Notes under the pieces: model-generated
The model's input: the letters and a program-made list of their open reading frames with translations, nothing else
Databases searched by the model: none
Told to the model about the DNA's origin: nothing
In this document: positions 11,964 to 22,270 of the stretch, piece by piece
Position numbering within the stretch: position 1 is the first letter of the stretch
Layout of the letters: the number at the start of each line of letters is the position of its first letter
Position numbers and translations under genes: made by a program
Assembly (NCBI RefSeq): GCF_949987515.2
Contig: NC_082692.2
Coordinates: 87,553,488 to 87,617,487 of the forward strand
DNA from: Delphinus delphis
Lineage: Eukaryota; Chordata; Mammalia; Artiodactyla; Delphinidae
DNA: 64,000 nucleotides
Direction of reading: 5' to 3'

Positions 11964-14769
11964 AGTCCCACAAATATGCTTACCTGTAGTATTTCACAAG
12001 TACAGATTTTTGTTTCCATCACTTATCAAGGTCATTCTCCCAAGTTTTATCTTCTCAAGACACAAAATGACTTTAAAGAAATGGACTGTATATACCAAGC
12101 TAGAACTTTGGAGCTTTTGTTCCTCAGGCAGCCACTACCCATGAACTTAAATCATCTGCATCCTCTTTACCTTGTCTGTACGTATCTCTTGTTCCTATGC
12201 AAAGGGCACAAGAAAAGATCTGAGCCTGAGTGTTGTGGCTTAGAAGATGAAATAAATTGGAGCCCAGGGAAATGAGCTGCTCGACGACTACTTGGTCAAA
12301 TCAGAAAGAAAATGAGTCTAGATACTAATGATGATGTGCGCTCAGCACGCCATGTGGCACATGATGAGACGAGAGGGAAGCAGGTGCTATTAACGATTGT
12401 AAAGCCACACTGGGGAAACTGCAACCCAGAAAGTTAGCCACATGCCTGAGAGTTAAATACTCTGCAGGTTACTGTTTAAATCATTACTGAGACTATGAAA
12501 ATACATATTTTTATCTTGGCATAATTATATAAATTATTTCTTAAGTTGCCCCAATTAGTATACCTTTTCCTGAGCTGGTTTCTTTCTTTTCATACATACC
12601 AAGCACTTGGGGACAAACTTTCACTAGTTGTGTCCTTTCAATACTGTATTCAGGCTCCATTTGGATGTTAAATTTGGTACTCTTTACACAGATAGGCAAG
12701 ACATCATCATTAATTTCGAGCAAAGTCCCATATGCTCATCACTCCGCATCTTTTTGCCCCCCACCTAAGAGCAACACCAGTAGTAACACAAACAACAGCA
12801 TCGAGTCCCATACTCAGATTGTGCTAAGCGTTTCTGTATTACTTCACTGGTTTTCAAATTTCCCCTTTCAATGAAATCTTATCCCAATGCCCAATATTCA
12901 AAACAGAAAAGGAGAAGCTCCCAAAGTCTCTTTGGGCCATTTTCACAATGGCTGCTTTATCTCACTTAAAGTTTCTCCAGTGATGCTGAGAGTTATTTAC
13001 TGTTTTAACTGGGCCTTGGAGAGCATTCGTAATGTGCTCAAAGCCGACAGCAGTAAGATAATGGAGCCAAAATTGCATTTATTCAATCAACATGAACTTT
13101 TTGCCTGCCTCCTGTGTGCCAGATACAACTCTTGGCACTTGGAATACATCAGTGAACAAACGGGCAGAATCCCCTGTCGCTGGTGGAGCTTATATTCTGT
13201 CCCAGTGGATCTGAAGGCAGGTTTGTCTGATTCCAAAATGGTGTGGACTTCATGAGATACTACAGTGGCACTACTGGGATTCTTTGGTTTTCTCTCTTGT
13301 TCAATCAACCTCTCTCTCCTGACCTGAGCCACAGTGGTATAATTCTACGTTCTTAGGGAGTATGCATATCTGGACGACTCATGATCAGCTTAAACTGATA
13401 TATTCTAAAATCTACCTGCCGCCAAGCTGTCAGAACCATCGCCAGTGACTGGTAACATTCCTGTGGTGCCTGGAAGCCCACAAAGCCCATTTATATAGAG
13501 TCTCTTGCTTATTTCTCTTAACTACTTCACAAGCTACAACCAAGTCAGAAATTATGATCCTATCATACAGTTTGTAAAGGACAAAGTTATGAATGGGGGA
13601 TGTGTACTTCAGTCTGCTGTTGGAGGGATGCCAAATGTGCTCGTCTATTTTCTTTAAGTAAATTTGATTTAACACTGAATTTCATATCCTGCTCAGCTCA
13701 TGGAAAATTCCACTTCAGTCACTCCTGGGGCTCCCTTCCGAAAGCCTGGCCAAGATAACTTACTGTTACATTCGTCTTATCCCTTTCGGCCCAGCAGTTC
13801 TGCCATGCTTGGGGAATAAGAAGTCCTTGCTGAGTGTGGGAAGCACAGCTGTTCCCTTCTGTGGTCTGGCCACCAACCTGGGCACTGCCAGGTCGAAAGC
13901 TGTGGGACCCACGAGATTTTGTAAGCCTCAGATCTTCGTTTCCTCCAAGGTCACCTGAAATTTCTCTTGTAGTTTTTCCTCTGTGGCATGTTCTCTCTCT
14001 TCACCCTCTAGGATACATGAAATAATCTCCTTAAAGGCTTGAGCTTTGGAAACAAAGCGAGGAAGGAAGGGATATCACAGGCAACCCCATCTTGATAGCT
14101 GTCACAAACTCTCACGAGGCAAAAGAGCTTGGAGTCGAAGAACTGCTTGAGAATAGTTACTGGGGAGAAATCTATAAATTAATATCTGAAAAATTCTTCT
14201 GGAACATGGCTCACACTTATTCATTACTTATTATTATGAGCCAGAAACTGTGAGAAGCACAGGTGCCTAATCTCATTCAATCCTCTCAAAATCCTAATTA
14301 GGTTAGGCCCATTGTTCCCATTCTGCAAGCGAGGAAAGTGAGGCTCACAGAATTGCTGTAACTCTTCCAGCACAGTGGGTGGCAGAGTTGGGGTCTGACA
14401 CAGGTTCGACCTCAGGATCATGCTCCTTTACATCTGTGTTCCTTCCATCCCACTTACCATTCCTGTCAATGCCATTTCTCTAATCATTGGGGAGCTACTA
14501 TTGGTTGCCCACTATCTTTCACTGCTTCTACTCACTGTCAGGGAATTAAAGGAATTTTCCATCCAAGTGTTCTTGGCTTCCTTTAAGATGCTGATCAAGT
14601 TGCTCTGCTGTATTTATGTGGTGTTTTGCTTCTTCAGTATCACTTCGGTTTCCTTAAGTCTGGACAGCTCTGTCTGTGATCAGGTTCTCTGTCAAGACCA
14701 GGGCTTCCTATACATACGTGTGCAGGAAGATGTTTCCCTATGGGTATTTACTAAAAATGCACATCCACA

Positions 14770-14895
14770 ACACCCACCCCTAGATGTTTGGGTTCAGTGG
14801 GCCCAGGGAGGATTCTGGGGGCTCATCTTCAGCAAAAATTTAGGCAGTTGTGGTGAAGGTGGCCCATGGTGCATCCTTTGAGCACCACTGCTCTA
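14770..14895. repeat. MER5-like DNA transposon trace
   Basis: Weak resemblance to MER5 elements (a GAGCACCACTGCTCTAGCC end after a GGTGGCCCATGGTGCATCC segment). Diverged and partial; offered as a low-confidence assignment. Confidence 0.35.
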
Positions 14896-15303
14896 GCCAA
14901 TCCTTTCTCTACTTTATCTTTAATTTATTCAAGTCACTGCTTGTTTGGTTACAAGGACCAGGAACTCTCTCAAGTTCAAATGTAAAGGGAGCTGATGGCT
15001 GAAAAGGAGGACAAGGTGACATTATGAGAAAGAGAAGAGCCAACTCAGGAACTGGACAATTGTCAAAGAGCTCTTCTACTTTGCTCTTTAAGCTCCATGG
15101 GTCCTTGTCGCCTCCAGCCTTTAGGGCTGCATGAAAGTATGTCTGCTCCATCTCATCTCTGTAAATCAGCTTTGTCCTATCTGCCCATGGCCTTCACTTG
15201 GGAAGTCTGAACTGGGCCCTAAATTTGACATATCACTGCATTATACTCACTAAACACAATCTCTATGCTGCTTGCTTCAATACTTCAAACAAGGATCTGA
15301 TTA

Positions 15304-15508
15304 GGGCTTCCCTGGTGGCACAGTGGTTGAGGGTCTGTCTGCCGATGCAGGGGACACGGGTTCGTGCCCCGGTCCTGGAGGATCCCACATGCCGCGGAGC
15401 GGCTGGGCCCGTGAGCCATGGCCGCTGAGCCTGCGCGTCTGGAGCCTGTGCTCTGCAACGGGAGAGGCCACAGCAGTGAGAGGCCCGCGTACCACAAAAA
15501 AAAAAAAA
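15304..15508 (+). mobile_element. CHR-type SINE, short A-tailed form
   Basis: Full short CHR copy from GGGCTTCCCTGGTGGCACAG to an A12 run, with GGTTCGTGCCCCGGTCCTGG in the B-box region. Imperfect flanking duplication (GATCTGATTAG before, GACTCTGACTAG after). Confidence 0.95.
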
Positions 15509-15839
15509 GACTCTGACTAGCTCAGCTTAACTGTCCATGGGTCAGCTGCCTTTGAGCAAGTGGCCACCCTCATGCAGCCACTGAGGTTATGTTGGCAAGC
15601 GGCAGGGTACACGGTCCTGTATTGCAAACACGTGCATGTAAATATGCCACTGAATCAGGAATTAGAAGCAGGAGGGAAGCTTGCTAAGAAGATAGCTGTG
15701 GGTCGGGGTGAAATCACAGCTGTGGCTACCACAGTTTCATCGTCACAGAAACCTTCTTAAGACTTCGCTTTTTATCTTGTCAGCTCTCAGCTCAACTGCT
15801 CCCACTTTTCTCTAACTGCTCCGTCCTAAACATGGAGCC

Positions 15840-16185
15840 CAGTCCAGAATGGTTCTTCTTAACATTCAGAGCCGTCTGTGACCTGGCCCCGCTGTACCCT
15901 TCTACCATCACCTGCCCTACAGGAACCACCTGCTGCAGGTGGAACTCCACTCCTTCCACTCTTTCAATGTGCCATGCTCAGTCTGGAATGTTTCCACTTT
16001 TTCTATGTTTACTTATTTTTTTCTTGAAGTCCTGTTAAACCTTACTACCCTTATGAAACCTTTCAAGGTCACTCATCCCTCAGCCACTTTCTGTGTGGCC
16101 TATTCTGAACTTCATTACATTTGGTCTTCTGTTATGCCGTTTCAGACCTTTCATCTTATTTCACCAAAGGCAATGATTTGAAGGC
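15840..16185 (+). repeat. L2-like LINE relic
   Basis: Sense-strand text of L2 character: GCCGTCTGTGACCTGGCCCC, CCACTCTTTCAATGTGCCATGC, then diverged sequence to GCCGTTTCAGACC. No coding capacity. Confidence 0.55.
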
Positions 16186-16601
16186 AAGAATTACATTCTA
16201 CAAGGCTGACTTCTCTAGAGCCTAGAAGTAGCAAGGCCACCAAGAAAATAAGACAAAGCACTGGAAGAGCTATTAGCAGATATACCCAGTGAACTTAAAT
16301 ACTATGTTTCAATCTCACTCTTATTTTTTAGCCAAACTAGCTACAGATTAGGCCCACAGTATACACGATTTCCTTTCCTTTTATTTTTTTTTCTTTTATA
16401 CCTCAACTAAAGTCACTTTCATTCAACTGGTTGAGTTAAAGTCAATATCCTTTGATAGTCACACAGAACAATACGGTGATAAAATTGAACAAAAGTCAGA
16501 CTTTAGCTAAGATGTCATTGTTAAGAAGACTTTTAAATGAAAGCAGACAAGGTAGCGTGGCAACATACTTACACGAGCTAATTAATTTTAAAAGACATTA
16601 C

Positions 16602-16717
16602 CTCATAGCCGAGTAAGTGTCCATTGCTCAACTTCCAAGGAACAGCGTTCCAAGAAACTTCAATTTCTGAGGAAGACAAGCTATTTGCACAAACTTGAGA
16701 TGGAGCTACTGTAGGCT
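16602..16717 (-). CDS. CNTN4: Contactin-4 exon: first half of FN3 domain 3
   Basis: A 116-nt exon. AG completes Glu with the preceding G, then PTVAPSQVCANSLSSSEIEV and SWNAVPWKLSNGHLLGYE, ending in phase 0. The tryptophan of SEIEVSW is the FN3 B-strand core residue. The acceptor is CCCAAATAG before 16717 and the donor is GTAATG. A cysteine appears in SQVCANS where I remember serine in human CNTN4; FN3 domains normally lack free cysteines. The next exon is 12.2 kb away at 4246-4429. Confidence 0.91.
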
Positions 16718-17583
16718 CTATTTGGGAACAGAAAAATATATTGAAGTTCTTATTTTTTTAAAAAAAGCATTTTAACATATTTGAACATGTAAAATATTCT
16801 GTAAAAATATTTGAAAACATGAACCATGTCTTGGTCACTTTCCATTTCGTAGGAAGAGACAGCATCACAGCCACAGGCTTTTCCTTGCTGAACAGCCAGG
16901 GCAACTTGCTCCCTCTCTAGCACTCCCTTCTTGGCATCCTACTTTCCCCCCATCATTATTTCTCTCCTCTCCGTCCCACAGTGCCTATGGGAAATCCTAT
17001 GCCCACAAGTGCTACTTATTTTAGGTTATTTTTTGTTTTTCCAAATAAAGGTCAAGGTCTACAGAGTTCATTTATTCAATAAGCATTTAGTGAGTGCCTT
17101 GTCTAGCCAGGCCCACAAGAGGGGCAAAGTTAAATGAGATCTTGTACTCTTCTGGAGGAGATAAGCACACACACACGGAGCTTCGTACACAGGAGGAAAT
17201 CCCCTTTGTAATGGAGAACTCTCGGGGCTTCATGGATCTCACAGCGATTCTTTCCTCTTAGGAGCTCTGAGCAGAGATGCGTCCTCCCCCAACATCCATT
17301 TCTACGTTAAAGGATCCTGCCCCCTGGCCATGGCTGATGCATACTGAGATAGACCCCTGGTCCAAGGATGGGCCTATTAGATTTTTTTCTCTTGAGAATT
17401 TGAAATGTGCTTTGGAGAAACGAGGAAGACTTGAGGCCAATCAATCCAGCCCTGGTGCCCTAGAGAAGCCCTAGGTTTCTGAGGGCCCAGAGCTTCTCTG
17501 ATTAAGGCTCTTCATGAGGTTTGATATTTACCTCTCTCTTTGATTCAATGAAAGGTGCGAGTATATTTCCAATAAATCCCTGC

Positions 17584-17795
17584 CTTTTTTTTTTTTTTTT
17601 TTGTGGCACGTGGGCCTCTCACTGTTGCGGCCTCTCCCGCTGCAGAGCACAGGCTCCGGACGCGCAGGCTCAGCGGCCATGGCTCACGGGCCCAGCCGCT
17701 CCGCGGCATGTGGGATCTTCCCGGACCGGGGCATGAACCCGTGTCCCCTGCATCGGCAGGCGGACTCTCAACCACTGCGCCACCAGGGAAGCCCC
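17584..17795 (-). mobile_element. CHR-type SINE, short A-tailed form
   Basis: Antisense full copy with a T18-type run at the low end and GGGGCTTCCCTGGTGGCGCA as its start at 17795. Perfect 9-bp duplication AATCCCTGC (17575-17583 and 17796-17804), so a fairly recent insertion. Confidence 0.96.
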
Positions 17796-18299
17796 AATCC
17801 CTGCTTTTTTAAAAGACAAATCAGTTTCTGACATTTGGAACAGAAAGACCTTTAACCAAATCATCAGTGGTGGCAAGAATGGAAACAGGAGAAGCAAAGT
17901 GCAGGAGGCAAGAAGATATTAAAAGGCTCTGGCCATCCCTCCTTCCCAGCTGCCGCCCGCCCCCAACCCCGTCTACCCAAACTCCCTGGTTAATTGAATT
18001 GTCATCACCCCTCAGACTCCTGACCTGCTCTTGTAATGATAATCCTTCTCAGCAACTCTTGGAGATGGGGTCTGGCTATGAATATAAAAGCTCTTGGTTT
18101 TGCAAAAAATTTAAAAATCCTGCTCCCTTTTTCTCTCAGAACTCAGTGGGAAAAGAGAGAACAAACATAGGAGGTGACAGTATGATGAAAAATTGAGCCT
18201 CCTTACTGTTTTCAGGAATGACAACTGTGGACCCACTTTCTCAATTTACTGTAAGGCTTGGAGGATAGAGGAGATACTGTGAAATCATATTTCGTGAGC

Positions 18300-18520
18300 T
18301 CAAACTACTCAAGAGCAAAGGCCCGGGGTTAAACTACTAGCTCAGTAGGTCTGTATGGATTTTGGCAAGTTCATTAATTTCTTTCATCAAGCTTCCATTT
18401 TCTCCTGTGTAAGTGGGAAATAACAAATGACAAGTACCTACTTGTCATTCCTCCTTGGAAAATTCAAATTAGGTAATGTCTGGCTGATAGCAAGCATGTA
18501 ATACATGCTAGCTCCTGCCA
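18300..18520 (+). repeat. MIR SINE
   Basis: Diverged MIR: GCCCGGGGTTAAACTACTAG, then TTTGGCAAGTTCATTAATTTC, CTTCCATTTTCTCCTGTGTAAG, and a tail resembling AGCATGTAATACATGCTAG. No duplications visible. Confidence 0.7.
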
Positions 18521-19130
18521 TTCTAACTAGCTAGAACCGCATGCGATAGCCAATATTCAGCTGCTTTTGACCTATAAAATGGCAAGTTCATAGGATTCTC
18601 CTAACATTACTATTATTTTTACTATTACTTTCTGGGACAGAAAGGCAGAGAAAGGGAGTGAGTCCAGAGTGGAGTATGTATGAATCTATACTGACTAGAA
18701 CTGGTGAAACCCATCCTCAAACCTCCATATTCCATACCTCCCCAATGTCAGGCTTCTGGTCGTCCCTCTCCAACCTGCTAAACCTCTTTCTCAGGTCTAG
18801 GAACCACCATAAAACTTCAGACTACAGCACTTCAAAAAGAATATCTTAATCTTACCTCCCAAAGAAGAAAGCTGTAGAAGGCTGTGCTGCTTCCTGCTTC
18901 ACAGACTGGAACTCAATATATTCCTCAGAAGCATATTATTAACTAATTATTACCCCCTCTAACTACCCATTGAGTCTCACACTTCAAGTAAGCATGGTTG
19001 ATCTTTATTACCCGGACTAGTAACTATGACTTCAGTCATTCCCCTTTTCAAGAAATATATCTGAAGTCACAAAGGACTTCCAAATGGGTTTTTGGAGCAC
19101 AATTGGCTGATTAAGTGTGGAACTGACATA

Positions 19131-19618
19131 CAGATCTTCCTTGACTTATAATGGGGTTACATCTCGATAAACACATCTTAATTTGAAAATATCATAAGTC
19201 AAAAATGCATTTAATAAACCTAATATGGCAAACAGCAAAGCTTAGCCTAGCCTACCTTAAACAGGCTCTGAACACTTACATTAGCCTACAGTTGGGCAAA
19301 ATCATCTAATATAAGGCCTATTTTACAATAAAGTGTTGAGTATCTCCTGCAATTTATTGACTACTGTACTGAAAGTGAAAAATAGAACGGTTGCATGGTT
19401 CAGAATAATTTTAAGTATATCCACTGTTTACCCTTGTGGTTGTCTGGCTGACTAGGCGCTGTAGCTACTGCTGCCCAGCATCCTGAGAGATCATTTTACT
19501 CCGTATCACTAGCCCAGGAAAAGATTAAAATTAGAAACTCGAAGTGCAATTTCTACTGAAATGTGTCTCGCTTCACACCACTGTAAAGTCAAAAAATCAT
19601 TAAGTTGAAGACCATCTG
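19131..19618. mobile_element. Non-autonomous DNA transposon (Tigger/pogo-like)
   Basis: The ends form an imperfect inverted repeat: CAGATCTTCCTTGACTTA at 19131 and, on the opposite strand, CAGATGGTCTTCAACTTAA from 19618. The interior has the 'AGCCTAGCCTACCTTAAACA' and 'TTACATTAGCCTACAGTTGG' text I associate with an old mammalian MER element of the Tc1/mariner-pogo class. A TA precedes the 5' end. No transposase is coded. Confidence 0.7.
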
Positions 19619-19640
19619 TCTAATCATAGCCTTTCCATAC

Positions 19641-19875
19641 CTTCTTCTGCAGAGAACACTGTTGTCACTGGGCTAAATGGTCCTTCACCTTTGTTATTAT
19701 AAACACCCACTTTAACTTCATACAGTGAAAATGGCAGGATGCTTTCATTTCTAAAGACATATCTTGGGGTATCAGGAGATGTGACCACTGTCTGGATCCA
19801 GTTGCTTACTCCGACAGGGCGGAAGGCAACAACATATCCAAAACCTTCACCATTCTGTAGTTCTTCAGGGACTGG
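19641..19875 (-). CDS. CNTN4: Contactin-4 exon: rest of FN3 domain 2
   Basis: A 235-nt exon, the largest here. It starts in phase 0 with [20 protein letters not shown], a stretch highly conserved in contactins, then [40 protein letters not shown] (an NES glycosylation sequon) and [18 protein letters not shown] plus G (phase 1). NKGEGPFS is the FN3 F-G turn. The acceptor is TTTACAG before 19875 and the donor is GTATGG. With exon 20818-20888 it forms FN3-2 in 306 nt. Confidence 0.93.
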
Positions 19876-20817
19876 CTGTAAAGGAAAGGCGTATTAACTC
19901 ACGCTTTCACACGAGAGCAAGGCAAAAATAAATGCAGCTCTAATGCGGAGTCTTTTGTAAAAGCCATCAAATAATAATCCACATTGTATTAAGTGGTTGG
20001 ATTAAAAAAGGAGAAAAAGGTCAGGGGGACGGACAGTCAGCTGCTTTTAAATAAACATATGCCACTCTTTCATAGCCATCAGGTAACTAACTGGAATTTT
20101 CCTAAATTATTCAGGTTTTTGAGCATCTTGCAGCCCTAATTTGAGTTCTGAATAATAAAGATATACTTTCAGTTGAAATACTGCATCTCTAAATCAAATA
20201 AAAATCATCTCATCCATAATGTTGATTTTATAGAAAAAAACTACACATTGACATGATAATTCAGAGCAAGAGTAAAACTTTAAAAAAGGAAATAAAAACA
20301 ATATATTAAACTCAAAGCTGTATTTGCATCATGCCAAAAATTCCTATTGACACTCCACAATCTCTCGACTTCTTATTTTTCCATCCACATCTTCAAATAA
20401 TGTAGACAATTCTAGTGCCTTCTGACTTTGTTAATTAATATTTTTCCTAATTATGACTTAAAGCAAGGGCTGAGAGAATGGCTAGGACGCAGCCCTGGCT
20501 GGAGAAGTGGCGTGTGCATCACCAGCGGGGGAGCAGCTCCAGAGTAAACAGCCAGGACTAGACTCTCACCCTATGTTTACCAGCCAGATGACCTCGGGCA
20601 AATTATTTAACATCTCTATGCCTTAGTGCTTTCACCTAAAAAATGTTGCGAGGATAAAATGAAAAAAATTTCAAAATGCTAGGAACAATGATTTACACAG
20701 AGTGAACACTCAAAACTATTGGCTATTAGTTCCAGCCACCACCACTAGCACCATCCAGGATGCCATGAGTGTGGGAAGGGCGTCACCCTGAGGGGCAGGT
20801 GCTGTGCAGACACTTAC
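19876..20817 (-). other. CNTN4: 942-bp intron within FN3-2
   Basis: Separates the 71-nt and 235-nt exons of FN3-2 in phase 0. The only repeat recognised is a MIR at 20550-20735. The remainder is AT-rich and unique-looking. Confidence 0.85.
20550..20735 (+). repeat. MIR SINE
   Basis: MIR core and 3' part: CCAGATGACCTCGGGCAAATTA, CATCTCTATGCCTTAGTGC and GCGAGGATAAAATG are recognisable. Diverged. Confidence 0.75.
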
Positions 20818-20888
20818 ATCCCAGGTGATCACCAGTTCAGACCGGCTCCCACCTCCTCCACTGGCATCTGAAGGAGGCACTTCCGGCA
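20818..20888 (-). CDS. CNTN4: Contactin-4 exon: start of FN3 domain 2
   Basis: A short 71-nt exon. TG completes Val, then PEVPPSDASGGGGSRSELVI and TWD, ending in phase 0. The glycine-rich GGGGSRSELVITWD is the A-B strand region of the second contactin FN3 domain, with the conserved tryptophan. The acceptor is CCTTGCAG before 20888 and the donor is GTAAGT. From memory, human CNTN4 reads SEVNGGGG where this sequence has SDASGGGG, a modest change in the inter-domain linker. A CHR SINE in the same orientation as the transcript sits about 80 bp upstream of the acceptor. Confidence 0.9.
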
Positions 20889-20970
20889 CTGCAAGGTTAG
20901 AAAGAAAGACTGAAACCCTGCTAGCATCTAGTAATATTTATCTGAAAGAAGACGCAATGTTGTTTACTTT

Positions 20971-21178
20971 TTTTTTTTTTTTTTTGCGGCACGCGGGCCT
21001 CTCACTGTTGTGGCCTCTCCCGCTGCGGAGCACAGGCTCTGGATGCGCAGGCTCAGTGGCCATGGCTCACGGGCCCAGCCGCTCCGCGGCAATGTGGGAT
21101 CTTCCCGGACCGGGGCACGAACCCGTGTCCCCTGCATCGGCAGGCAGACTCTCAACCACTGCGCCACCAGGGAAGCCC
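20971..21178 (-). mobile_element. CHR-type SINE, short A-tailed form
   Basis: Complete copy in transcript orientation with a perfect 13-bp duplication TGTTGTTTACTTT (20958-20970 and 21179-21191). Its T-run lies at the low end, i.e. its A-tail faces the acceptor of exon 20818-20888, about 80 bp away in the transcript. Confidence 0.96.
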
Positions 21179-21225
21179 TGTTGTTTACTTTTAATACTTA
21201 AAATAATTTGATCATTGGCACATTA

Positions 21226-21228
<3 letters not shown>

Positions 21229-21266
<38 letters not shown>

Positions 21267-21323
21267 ACGTGCACACGTGGGTGTATATATGCAATTATAT
21301 GTGTGTATATATGTGTGTGCATA

Positions 21324-21356
<33 letters not shown>
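21229..21356. repeat. Composite (GT)n / (AT)n microsatellite
   Basis: Nearly pure GT dinucleotides from 21229 to 21265, an alternating purine-pyrimidine GCACGTGCACACGTGG patch, mixed TATATG/TGTG, then an (AT)n run from 21331 to 21356. On the transcript strand the first part is a CA repeat. Confidence 0.95.
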
Positions 21357-21358
<2 letters not shown>

Positions 21359-21536
21359 TTGAGGGAGATCATCACATGCTTTATATTTGCATAAAATTAT
21401 TAAATATTCAAAATATCTCAAACAGTAAGAAAACAATGACTCAGTGTGAAGGTTAATAAAACAAGAAAAAGTGATTCATCAGGGATGATGATAAATCAAT
21501 CCCATATGGACATTTTTCTTCCCCCAGTTTCAAAGC

Positions 21537-21975
21537 GATTTTTTAAATTGAGGTATAGTTGATTTACAATTGTTCAGGTATACAGCAAAGTGATTCAGTG
21601 TTTATATATATACACACATATATACACACACATATATATTCTTTTTCCGATTCTTTTCCCTTATAGGTTATTACAAGATATTGAATATAGTTCCCTGTGC
21701 TATACAGGGAACTGGTTGTCCTGGTTGTTTACCTACTTTATATATAGTAGTGTGTACCTGTTAATCCCAAATTCCTAATTTATCCTGCCCTTCTCCTTCC
21801 CCCTTTGGTAGCCATAAGTTTGTTTTCTATGTCTGTGAGTCTATTTCTGTTTTGTAAGTAAGCTCATTTGTATCAGTATTTTTTTAGAGTCCACACATAA
21901 GTGATATTTGTCTTTCTCTGTCTGACTTGACTTCACTTGGTATGATAATCTTTAGGTCCATCCACGTCAGCATGA
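21537..21975 (-). mobile_element. L1 3' end, antisense
   Basis: Reverse complement of a cetartiodactyl-type L1 3' region. On the plus strand it shows AAATTGAGGTATAGTTGATT, a TATATA/ACACAC tract, AGTTCCCTGTGCTATACAGG, and TCCATCCACGTCAGCATGAA near its 5' limit. Strongly 5'-truncated; no ORF. Confidence 0.85.
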
Positions 21976-22139
21976 ACATTTAACTTGTGACTATTTCAAG
22001 TACATATTTAGTTCTCAGAACAACATTGCCTCTATATAAAGATGACCCATACTTAAATCCTCAAATCCCGTTACGAGATAATCTTTATGAACCTCACACA
22101 GGCTTTTATGCTGAGAAATTTATGCTTAATAAATCCCAT

Positions 22140-22270
22140 GACACACCTAGAACATAAGTTCCCTGAAGATGGGCCTTTGCTGCGTTCAGAGCTGTACCCA
22201 CTGTACCTAGAAAGTGCTCAGTGAACAGCAGGTACTTCCTGAATATGTGTTGTGTGAATAAATGAACTGA
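22140..22270 (+). repeat. L2 LINE 3' tail
   Basis: Classic L2 end: AACATAAGTTCCCTGAAGAT, AGTGCTCAGTGAACAGCAGG and a TGTGTGAATAAATGAACTGA terminus. Short and diverged. Confidence 0.75.

Larger units (their letters stand above)
4430..16601 (-). other. CNTN4: 12.2-kb intron between the two FN3-3 exons
   Basis: The intron interrupts FN3 domain 3 between ...GHLLGYE and VRYW.... It contains an old repeat at 4540-4690, CHR SINEs at 5413 and 15304, an L1 ORF1-like relic at 7690-8320, a split LTR-like element at 8610-9590, two ERV-type LTR candidates (10450-10830 and 11500-11963), a MER5-like trace near 14770-14895 and an L2-like stretch at 15840-16185. No convincing host exon is seen. The stretch 5730-7680 is AT-rich with nothing recognised apart from a small TATG-rich tract near 6280-6345. 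Confidence 0.75.
16718..19640 (-). other. CNTN4: 2.9-kb intron between FN3-2 and FN3-3
   Basis: A phase-1 domain-boundary intron. It contains an old repeat near 17065-17165, a CHR SINE (17584-17795), a MIR (18300-18520) with a perfect short palindrome, and a DNA transposon (19131-19618) that ends only about 20 bp from the donor of exon 19641-19875. Nothing recognised in 17170-17570 or 18520-19130. Confidence 0.8.

Noticed and set aside
11793..12275. 160-codon open frame on the plus strand
   Set aside because: Begins inside an LTR candidate and runs into unique intron sequence; no recognisable protein.
14420..14881. 153-codon hydrophobic open frame on the plus strand
   Set aside because: Leucine-rich because of T-rich DNA; overlaps a probable MER5-like trace, no splice or homology support.
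15285..15520. Several overlapping 60-80 codon frames at CHR SINEs (here and at 8.7, 17.6, 21.0, 26.5, 30.9, 33.0, 36.1 and 53.6 kb)
   Set aside because: All are translations of the same SINE in different frames (recurring GDTGSCPGP or PCPLHRQADSQP); the recurrence is the repeat, not a protein family.
21212..21456. Histidine/threonine- and valine/cysteine-rich open frames
   Set aside because: Direct translation of the GT/AT microsatellite.
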